The position numbers and the translations under genes were made by a program. This document shows, one piece after another, positions 54,005 through 61,657 of a stretch of 64,000 bases of DNA; position 1 is the first letter of the stretch; each line of letters begins with the position of its first letter. Source of the DNA: Chitinophagaceae bacterium (GTDB taxonomy: Bacteria > Bacteroidota > Bacteroidia > Chitinophagales > Chitinophagaceae); the NCBI GenBank assembly GCA_025360525.1, contig JANYCA010000115.1, positions 1 to 64,000 on the forward strand, in the 5' to 3' direction. The notes beneath the pieces are model-generated. The model saw only the letters and a program-made list of their open reading frames with translations. It was not told the DNA's origin and made no database searches.

Positions 54005-54892
54005 TCAGGAATATTTCAGTTTTCCATCTTTATCCCATATCCCCCAGAATTCGCCCACATCACCTTCGGAACCAACTTTCCATGCTTCATCAAAAGAAGA
54101 GAAATAAAATAGCTCGATTTTTTCTTCAGCCGCCCAATTATTTGCGTTAATAAAATGCCTGATTGCATTTTCATAAGATGGCATGGAAGCACCAAAGGCG
54201 GTTCCTTTATTTGGCCATCCGGTTTCTGTTATTATTACATTTTTGCCATTGCCCGCAATTATTGCCCGGTAATACATATCCTTCATGTACAATAAAGAAT
54301 AATCAATGTTGCAGCCTTCCCAAAATGGATAACAATTGGCTAAAATAACGTCACAGGCTTCTGTAATTCTGGGACGATCTGCAAATTCATAGTATGCATC
54401 TACATAGCCCATCGGCACACCCGGCAGTTGTTCTTTAACCTGGTGCATATAAGCTAGTAATTCATTTTCCGTTAAGTCTTTTCTGTACATCACTTCGTTG
54501 CCAACTCCAACAATATCAGCATGCCCGGCTTCTGCAACTTTAATAAGATTTTCAATTTCTTTTTTATTGATGCTTTTGTCTCTCCCTAGCCATGCGCCAA
54601 CCAATGTTTTTATTCCATATTCATGGGCGATGCCTGGAATCAATTCGTTGCCATCGGTGCAGGAGAATGTGCGTATCCATTTTGTATAAGGACTGATGAT
54701 ATCCATCCGCTTTCTTATTTGCTCTTCTGATATAATCGATCCCGGAGACTGGCCCTGGCTATACGGGGTGAAGCAAATTCCATGTAACCCTGTCTCGAAT
54801 GTTTTTTTAAATGCTGCTTTTATTTCATCTTTTGATAATGATGAAAAATCAACTCCCGCCAAGGCTAATAATGTATCCGATTTTGCAGCCAT
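54005..54892 (-). CDS. GH17-like glycoside hydrolase, no signal peptide
   Basis: A 295-residue GH17-type barrel, a close paralogue of the protein at 40712. The acid/base is Glu132 in GNEVMYRKDL and the nucleophile is Glu223 in IITETGWPNKG. There is no export signal. It sits directly upstream of the phosphorylase gene on the same strand (126-base gap). It may trim imported oligosaccharides or supply short chains for phosphorolysis. The 274 bases upstream are AT-rich and could hold an internal promoter. Confidence 0.9.
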   Translation of the reverse strand: MAAKSDTLLALAGVDFSSLSKDEIKAAFKKTFETGLHGICFTPYSQGQSPGSIISEEQIRKRMDIISPYTKWIRTFSCTDGNELIPGIAHEYGIKTLVGAWLGRDKSINKKEIENLIKVAEAGHADIVGVGNEVMYRKDLTENELLAYMHQVKEQLPGVPMGYVDAYYEFADRPRITEACDVILANCYPFWEGCNIDYSLLYMKDMYYRAIIAGNGKNVIITETGWPNKGTAFGASMPSYENAIRHFINANNWAAEEKIELFYFSSFDEAWKVGSEGDVGEFWGIWDKDGKLKYS

Positions 54893-55166
54893 CTTTTTTA
54901 TATTGCTATTTATACCAGTTTAATAAATCATTGTTTACAAGATGCTATTTTACTAATCTTTCTCGGGGCAGTTTCTAAATAAATGATTGTTATTGAGCCT
55001 TTTTGTTTAGGCATAAACAGTCGTTTGTTTTTAGATAAAAAAAATGATTGAGTATGCCTGTTTTACTACTTGTTTAAAAGCAACCTACGTTTAAGCCGAT
55101 TGATAAATCCTACATATGCTGCTGCTAGTTATTGCACTCAACACATTTACTTTTTCTGCCAAATCG

Positions 55167-56189
55167 TTATTGATATACCCTTATATAATCTATCTCCATA
55201 GTTGCAGCTGTTACTGCCGGATTAATTACGCCTCCAAAATTTCCACCCATGGCTACATTTAAAATGAAAAAGAAATTTTGATTAAAAGGTAGACTGCTTG
55301 TGTTGGTTACTGAATGAATCAATAAATCATCCACTAACATTTTAATAGACGTGGCTGACCATTCCAACGTATATTTATGAAACTCCGTTGTTGCATTTGA
55401 TATAACTCTTGAATTGCCATCCGCACTACCGCCAAACCTGCCCGGATAATGCAGCGTAGCATAAATTTTATTAAGGTCGTTTCCTAAATGTTCCATTATA
55501 TCAATTTCTCCGCAGGCAGGCCAGGGTGTGGAACTTATATTGCTACCCAGCATCCAAATGGCAGGCCACGTACCGCCACCTGCTGGTAATTTTGCCCTTA
55601 TTTCTGCCCGCCCATATTGGAACGAATATTTATCTTTTGAGAGTAACCTGGCGGAAGTAAAAGGGCTGCCGCTATAGTTTTCTTTAATCAGGTTGATCTT
55701 TAATGAACCGCCTTGTACAATTGAATTTTCTGGCCTGCTGGTATAATTTTGTGATTCGTTATTGCCCCATCCACCTGCTCCAAGATCGTATCCCCACCTG
55801 GTTGGGTCGGGGGGGCCGTCTACATTAAACTCATCGGACCAAACTAATGAAAGCCTTACCGTTACTGTTACCTGGATGGAAGCAGTTGTAGTTTTACCGC
55901 TACTGCTTTTTGCAGTTGAATTTACAGTATAGGTGCCGGATGCCGGGTACTTGTATGTGATAGGACCGGTTACATTTGCCTGGAAAATTCCATTACCAAA
56001 ATTGTAAGAGTAGGTAACGGCATTGGTTGCTGTGGAGGTAAAGGTTACATTGCCACTGCTATCAGGATTTACAACAGCAGTTACTACCAGGTTGGTTGGC
56101 GTATCATTGGCGGCTGCTGGAACGCCATCCTTACCGCATGACGCAAGCATAACAGTAAACACGATCAATAAAACAGAAGCATATCTCAT
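55167..56189 (-). CDS. PKD-GH16 lipoprotein (surface laminarinase)
   Basis: Starting from the Met at 56189, the 340-residue protein begins MRYASVLLIVFTVMLASCGK, a lipoprotein signal with Cys18. The longer in-frame start at 56246 would bury the signal and is rejected. Residues 30-110 form a PKD-like domain (TYSYNFGNG, YKYPASGTYTV). Residues 113-340 are GH16, with Glu228-Ile-Asp230-Ile-Met-Glu233 as the catalytic motif. It follows the FG-GAP lipoprotein gene after 13 bases. It probably cuts beta-1,3-glucan at the cell surface, close to SusCD. Confidence 0.93.
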   Translation of the reverse strand: MRYASVLLIVFTVMLASCGKDGVPAAANDTPTNLVVTAVVNPDSSGNVTFTSTATNAVTYSYNFGNGIFQANVTGPITYKYPASGTYTVNSTAKSSSGKTTTASIQVTVTVRLSLVWSDEFNVDGPPDPTRWGYDLGAGGWGNNESQNYTSRPENSIVQGGSLKINLIKENYSGSPFTSARLLSKDKYSFQYGRAEIRAKLPAGGGTWPAIWMLGSNISSTPWPACGEIDIMEHLGNDLNKIYATLHYPGRFGGSADGNSRVISNATTEFHKYTLEWSATSIKMLVDDLLIHSVTNTSSLPFNQNFFFILNVAMGGNFGGVINPAVTAATMEIDYIRVYQ

Positions 56190-56202
56190 TACTTTTTTAT
56201 TT

Positions 56203-59200
56203 TTAATTATTATTAAATATTTTACGGATAACCTGTATGGATCCACCGTTTTTTGAAACCACTATTTTACTTCCCTTTTTTGCATTTAATGTGATCATAT
56301 CTCTTACATCTCCTGGCACAAAAAGACCGCTGATATCCCGGTTAACCGGTTTAAAATCTCCCTTATTATTTCCTTTTAAAAGCAAGCCCATACTGGCATC
56401 ATTATTTCCTTGCTGAACCCTGAAAGGGAAGAAATTTCCTGTTATTAATAAATCATCCGCACCATCATCATCATAATCTTTAAAGCTAATGCCGTAGATA
56501 GAACTAAACTGTGCTTCTATGGGTAATGGTTTAAAGGTAAATTTCCCCTTATCATTAAAAAGAATAGCAGACTCAGTATGGTAAACATAAAATTTTTGCG
56601 CCGCTTCAATTTGTTCTTTTGTTATAATATTCTCGAGGGTTGCGCTGGCATAATCAGCATATTTTAAAAACACTTTGTTTAATGCTGGCATTTGCTCCAT
56701 TAATTCGTCTCTTGAATGAGTTGGGTAGCTCTTGCCTTTTATAAACCTTGTCATGATAGGGTCGATACTGCCATCATTGCTAAAGTCTGCGGCATAAGTT
56801 ACCATTGGTTCTGCAGGACTGCATTTAAAATTGGTATTACATCCAATGTTACCAACAACGAAATCTATGTCTCCATCATTGTCAATATCTGCCGGAAGAA
56901 TCTTTCTCCAAAATCCATTTGTTTTTGAAAGACCGGAAGCTTCCGTGATATCAGAAAAACGAACGCCATTGTTATTGTGAAATATTTTTATTGGCATCCA
57001 GTCGCCACCCAAAACCAGGTCGGGCCATCCATCTTTATCTATATCAGTCCAAACAGCTTCAGTTACCATCCCGGCATTGAACAAATCGCCACCACCGGCT
57101 TTGGGAGTGATATTGGTGAATTTTACCTGCCGGGTTATTTTATCATAATCGTTTCGCAAAAGAATATTTCCACCCACCATTGGATACATTCCCGGAACGG
57201 TTCTGTCGCCAACAAACAAATCAATATCTCCATCTCTATCAAAATCTACTGCAGCTACACAACTACCACTATAATCTTCCTGGGGTAATGCAGTTGCTGC
57301 TTTTGAAAAATTGCCCATGCCATCATTCAGGTAAAGCCTGTCTTGTAGTTCGGGACCGGGAGCCATCCATTCGTTACCTCCGCTTACTATGTACAAATCA
57401 TTATCACCATCATTGTCTGCATCAAAAAAAACAGAAGATACATCTTCACAGACTGCATCTTTTTCCCAGGGCTGGCTGCCGGATCGTTTAAATTTTCCAT
57501 CCCCTAACTGAAGATATAATATACCTGCCTGTCCCGAAGGGCCACCAATAAAAAGATCTTCCAATCCATCTTTGTTTACATCTGCCTTGCACATTTTAGG
57601 CCCTTGTTTTGAAAGTTCAAAAGGAATAAGGTATTCTCTTTTGAAATCGACATAAATATTTTCGTTTTGTGTAAAATCAATGCCGGATAATGAAGTGATA
57701 TCTTCAAATAAAACAGGCTGTTTGGCTACAATGCCTGTTGCCTGCCGGCTGGCTGATTTTGCAATATTTACCGTTGAATTAATGGAAGGATTTTCAATAA
57801 TAGTTTCTGCAGATCCATTCCAGATTACTTTGATGCGGTTAATTTTATTTTGCTTACCAATGCCAAAATTCAACCGGTAATCCACCGACGACTGGTAGCC
57901 ACGTACCGGGTACATTTCCTGTACCTGGGTTCCGCTATCCGTGTATACAAATACTTTTGCACCAATGCCAAAGCGATTTTTTTGATCACCCTGCAGGGAT
58001 ACTTTTATGTAATTATTTTTATCAATTTCGTTTGTATTATTCCGGTATAACCAAACCGGCTCATTGTTATTGCATACCACCAGGTCCATGTCTCCGTCAT
58101 TGTCCAGATCTACGTATGATGCGCCACTGCTAACACCTTTTTCATCGAGTCCCCATTTTTCTGTTTCATCAGAAAAGGTAAGGTCATGTTTATTTTTATA
58201 AACATAATTACTGATTTTGGTGGAGGGCATTTTTTTTACGAGATCAAACAAGGGCATGTTTTTTTCATAATTCTCCCTTGTAGAAACATCCAGTCTTTTT
58301 TTTGCCACTTCAGAAAAAGCTTCCGAAACATCGTACTTCACAAAATCGAGATTAGTGTAATCCCGTAAATATCCATTGCATACAAAAAGATCTTTCCAGC
58401 CGTCGTTATCAAAATCTGCAAATAATGCGGCCCAGCTCCAGTCGGTATTAGACACTCCTGCCAGTTGGCCAATCTCACTAAACACCGGTAAACTATCTGT
58501 AGTAAAACCCCTGTTTAACTGGAGCATATTACGGCTGTATTGATACCCGTAGCCGCTGTCTTTCATTAATTTTTGCTGATCGTATTCATCGCCAACCTGC
58601 AAAATTTTTTGGCGGTAGTTGTCTTCGGGAAGCATGTCCATTGTAATTACATCGGGCATCAGGTCGTTGTTGTAATCGGCAATATCAGTACCCATCGTAC
58701 TCCTGCTCATGTGTGCAAATGATTTTTTACACACTTCGCTAAAAGTTCCGTTGCGGTTGTTGAGGTAAAGAAAATCCTGTTCATTAAAATCGTTGCTAAC
58801 AAAGATATCTGGCCAGCCATCGTTGTTTAAATCACTGATGCTAATGCCCAATCCAAAATTGATACCACTTCCGTAAATGCCGGCTTCGCTACTAACATCT
58901 GTAAAATGGCCATTGTCGTTGCGGTATAGCCGATTGCCGAATTGAGGATGGCGGAGGTTTCTAAGGCGGGTGGTATTATAGAAAGGGGAGTAGAACCCTT
59001 TAGCATGGTTTAGTAGAAACATATCGAGATCACCATCCTGATCGTAATCAAAAAATGCCGATTGACTGGTATAAGTTCCCACGGCATCGATGCCATATGC
59101 TGCTGCCTGGTCTGTAAAAACAGGGATTCCATCTTTGTTGTTTCCTAAATTGATGAAAAGCTGGTTCGCCCTGTCGGAGTCTGAACCAAAACCTGAATAG

Positions 59201-59589
59201 CACACATAAATATCCAGCAATCCATCGCCATTAACATCGGCCATATTAGCGCCGGTTCTCCAGGCATTCTTTCCGGCAACCCCAGCCACATTAGTAACAT
59301 CTGTAAAAGCCAATTGGCCTTTATTGATATAAAGTTTAGATGGGCTCTGGTTGCCGGTAAAGAAAAGATCTGGTAATCCATCCCCATTCAGGTCGCCTGT
59401 TGCTACTCCATTTCCATTATAGTAGTACTCGTACATCAACACATTTTGAGCCTGTGTTTCTGTAATGGTATTGGTGAAGTTTATGCCTGAATGTTCTATG
59501 GTTATTTTTTCAAATTCTTTTACCTGCTGCCGGCAACTTAACAAAAGTTGACACATTAAAATGACACTTATAATCCGTAATGGCAGCAT
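56203..59589 (-). CDS. FG-GAP/VCBS repeat lipoprotein with ASPIC/UnbV domain
   Basis: A 1128-residue lipoprotein (lipobox LLLSC, Cys19). Many calcium-binding FG-GAP repeats appear, such as DLNGDGLPDLFFTG, DYDQDGDLDMFLLN, DLNNDGWPDIFVSN, DLDNDGDMDLVVCN and DIDNDGDIDFVVGN, predicting one or two beta-propellers. An ASPIC/UnbV domain lies near residues 525-600 (NRFGIGAKVFVYTDSG, GYQSSVDYRLNFGIG). It occupies the position after SusD where SusE/SusF glycan-binding lipoproteins usually sit. I infer a surface glycan-binding or scaffold role. Confidence 0.9.
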   Translation of the reverse strand: MLPLRIISVILMCQLLLSCRQQVKEFEKITIEHSGINFTNTITETQAQNVLMYEYYYNGNGVATGDLNGDGLPDLFFTGNQSPSKLYINKGQLAFTDVTNVAGVAGKNAWRTGANMADVNGDGLLDIYVCYSGFGSDSDRANQLFINLGNNKDGIPVFTDQAAAYGIDAVGTYTSQSAFFDYDQDGDLDMFLLNHAKGFYSPFYNTTRLRNLRHPQFGNRLYRNDNGHFTDVSSEAGIYGSGINFGLGISISDLNNDGWPDIFVSNDFNEQDFLYLNNRNGTFSEVCKKSFAHMSRSTMGTDIADYNNDLMPDVITMDMLPEDNYRQKILQVGDEYDQQKLMKDSGYGYQYSRNMLQLNRGFTTDSLPVFSEIGQLAGVSNTDWSWAALFADFDNDGWKDLFVCNGYLRDYTNLDFVKYDVSEAFSEVAKKRLDVSTRENYEKNMPLFDLVKKMPSTKISNYVYKNKHDLTFSDETEKWGLDEKGVSSGASYVDLDNDGDMDLVVCNNNEPVWLYRNNTNEIDKNNYIKVSLQGDQKNRFGIGAKVFVYTDSGTQVQEMYPVRGYQSSVDYRLNFGIGKQNKINRIKVIWNGSAETIIENPSINSTVNIAKSASRQATGIVAKQPVLFEDITSLSGIDFTQNENIYVDFKREYLIPFELSKQGPKMCKADVNKDGLEDLFIGGPSGQAGILYLQLGDGKFKRSGSQPWEKDAVCEDVSSVFFDADNDGDNDLYIVSGGNEWMAPGPELQDRLYLNDGMGNFSKAATALPQEDYSGSCVAAVDFDRDGDIDLFVGDRTVPGMYPMVGGNILLRNDYDKITRQVKFTNITPKAGGGDLFNAGMVTEAVWTDIDKDGWPDLVLGGDWMPIKIFHNNNGVRFSDITEASGLSKTNGFWRKILPADIDNDGDIDFVVGNIGCNTNFKCSPAEPMVTYAADFSNDGSIDPIMTRFIKGKSYPTHSRDELMEQMPALNKVFLKYADYASATLENIITKEQIEAAQKFYVYHTESAILFNDKGKFTFKPLPIEAQFSSIYGISFKDYDDDGADDLLITGNFFPFRVQQGNNDASMGLLLKGNNKGDFKPVNRDISGLFVPGDVRDMITLNAKKGSKIVVSKNGGSIQVIRKIFNNN

Positions 59590-59644
59590 GAATTTTGTTT
59601 ATAGGATAATTAATTTAGACTGCAAATGCTTGACGTGATCGGAT

Positions 59645-59895
59645 AGACTTCATTTACTTCTTTGCCTTGATGCAAAGAAGTAACAAGAAAGATCAAGGCT
59701 TCATAAAAAAGACTAAAAATTTGAATGTCTGGCTAAAATGAAATTAGCTCCAACTTCATAATCTGGCCCGGCTTTAGTGCGACCTACGGGCAAAATGCCA
59801 TTCCTGGCTACTGTAACACCAATTTCATTTTTTTACGCCAAACTTTCAAATTTTCTTAACGTCTTTTTTATGAGGCCGAAAACGAATATGCGCCC
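59645..59895. repeat. 250-bp hairpin-forming dispersed repeat, copy 2
   Basis: Second copy of the element at 50111, same orientation, in the 351-base gap between susD and the FG-GAP gene. The small stem is unchanged (TACTTCTTTGC with GCAAAGAAGTA) while its loop differs (CTTGAT instead of ATTAAG). The outer arms GGCTTCATAAAAAAGAC and GTCTTTTTTATGAGGCC differ from copy 1 by one base that leaves a G-U pair in RNA. The central loop has diverged most. This pattern favours a structured element over a relic of a gene. Confidence 0.9.
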
Positions 59896-59940
59896 TATAT
59901 TTAATATCCACTTTTATTTAAAATATTATTTAACAATCGA

Positions 59941-61611
59941 TTAATTATATCCCGGGTTTTGGGTCAAATTCGGATTTTTGTCGATTTCAACCTGTGGAAT
60001 TGGGAGCAAATTCTGCGTCTCTTTATAGTTGCGCTTTTCCAGCTCCTGGATGCTATAATTAAATGTTGCACCCGATTTTGTAATCTTAACCTTGTTAACA
60101 GGAACATTAAAATAAAGTGCTCCTAATTTCCACCGGCGTACATCCCAAAAGCGGTGCTCTTCAAAGCTAAGTTCAATTCTTCTTTCGTTGCGGATACGGT
60201 TACGCAATTCGGTTTGGGTTAAACTACTGATTGCTGGCTGCCCTGCCCTTTGCCTTACCAAATTAATTGCTTCATAAACCGATGCATCTGGCCCAACCGC
60301 TTCGTTTTGTGCCTCTGCATAGTTGAGTAATACTTCAGCATAGCGAATAAATATCCAGTCATTGTCGCCACCCTGGTATACCTGATCTGCTGTTACATAT
60401 TTATCATCCAGTAATTTTTTAAGACCGTATCCGGTTTTTGTTCTGTCACCATTGGAAGCATTCTGTGCATTACCTCCGTCAAATGTTTCTACAGTTATGC
60501 CCTTCCATGGAGATCCATTGCGAAGTATAGACTGGTCTAGCCGGCTATCCCTGTTTTTGTATGGATCCTGTGGTGCATACCCTGAGGCAGGCTCTGTAAT
60601 TGCTTTACCATTCGTCATTTCATACGCATCCACCAGGTTTTGTGTAGGCGAAAAGCCACCCCATGCACCACCAACTACATCCGGTGCTTGGATACTCATA
60701 GCCAGTTTCCACGGTGTTTGTTGAGTTCTGTTTGGTCTTTGATATTTGCTGGCAAAAATCACTTCATTGTTGCCTGTTTTGTCGAGAAATACCCTGTAAT
60801 AATTGGGATATAGAGAATAGGTATTTAAATCTTTTACTGCCTTAGAAGCTGTTGCTGCTGCCTGCCACCTGGTTAAATCGTTGGATGGGTTATTAATGGC
60901 ACTTGCAAAATATAACAATGCTCTTCCTTTAAGTGCCAATGCTGCTCCTTTAGTTGCTCTGCCTAGGTCGGAAGGTGGATAAGAAACTGGAAGTACAGCT
61001 GCTGCATCATCGCAATCTTTTTTAACCTGCTCCAAACATTCCTCATAGGTATTGCGTGGTACCAGCAAATCATCAGAAGCATTTTGTTCTTTTGTTATTA
61101 ACGGAACAGCTCCAAAAGCCTTGATTAAATCCGCATAGCAAAATGCACGAATAAATTGAGCTTCTGCCTTTAATTGGTTTCTTAACTTTATTTCATCCGG
61201 GGTAGATGCCGGAACGCCATCAATTTTAGATATAAGAATATTACATTTACGGATAACCAGGTAATTAAAAAACCACATTTCGGTACCATAAGTAAAGGTG
61301 GTGGCTAATTCACCATTATTGAGGTTATTTAAAGTAGTGCCTGATGGTCCTTCTGCTTCATCAGTTGCCATGGCCAGCATACCTTGCCCCATTGACCAGT
61401 CATTTCCCAAACCAGCATCCCTGCGATCGAAACCACTCAGAATACTTCCATAGATATTGGTAACAAATTGTTTGGTGAGCGACAAGTCTCCAAATACTGC
61501 CACATCAGAAACAAAGTTTGTTGGCTTTATATCGAGGAGGTCTTTCTTGCAGGACCCAGCAAGGGTTGCAATAAACAAAATTAGAATAAGTCTTAATTTA
61601 TTTGTACTCAT
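59941..61611 (-). CDS. susD: SusD/RagB-family glycan-binding lipoprotein
   Basis: A 556-residue lipoprotein (ATLAGSC, Cys21) that forms the lid over the SusC channel and binds the glycan at the surface. It shows the family N-terminus CKKDLLDIKPTNF, TPR-like helices (AEAQFIRAFCYADLIKAFG) and the usual C-terminal region RNERRIELSFEEHRFWDVRRWK. The end, QVEIDKNPNLTQNPGY, is normal. It is encoded 46 bases after susC. Confidence 0.96.
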   Translation of the reverse strand: MSTNKLRLILILFIATLAGSCKKDLLDIKPTNFVSDVAVFGDLSLTKQFVTNIYGSILSGFDRRDAGLGNDWSMGQGMLAMATDEAEGPSGTTLNNLNNGELATTFTYGTEMWFFNYLVIRKCNILISKIDGVPASTPDEIKLRNQLKAEAQFIRAFCYADLIKAFGAVPLITKEQNASDDLLVPRNTYEECLEQVKKDCDDAAAVLPVSYPPSDLGRATKGAALALKGRALLYFASAINNPSNDLTRWQAAATASKAVKDLNTYSLYPNYYRVFLDKTGNNEVIFASKYQRPNRTQQTPWKLAMSIQAPDVVGGAWGGFSPTQNLVDAYEMTNGKAITEPASGYAPQDPYKNRDSRLDQSILRNGSPWKGITVETFDGGNAQNASNGDRTKTGYGLKKLLDDKYVTADQVYQGGDNDWIFIRYAEVLLNYAEAQNEAVGPDASVYEAINLVRQRAGQPAISSLTQTELRNRIRNERRIELSFEEHRFWDVRRWKLGALYFNVPVNKVKITKSGATFNYSIQELEKRNYKETQNLLPIPQVEIDKNPNLTQNPGYN

Positions 61612-61657
61612 AAAACTGTATTTATGTGTTATAAAATTTTTAAAGAATAACGGTTAA

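Noticed and set aside
57180..57491. Plus-strand histidine-rich open frame
   Set aside because: It is the reverse complement of Asp/Asn-rich calcium-binding repeats in the FG-GAP lipoprotein gene, which create His/Tyr-rich antisense frames.
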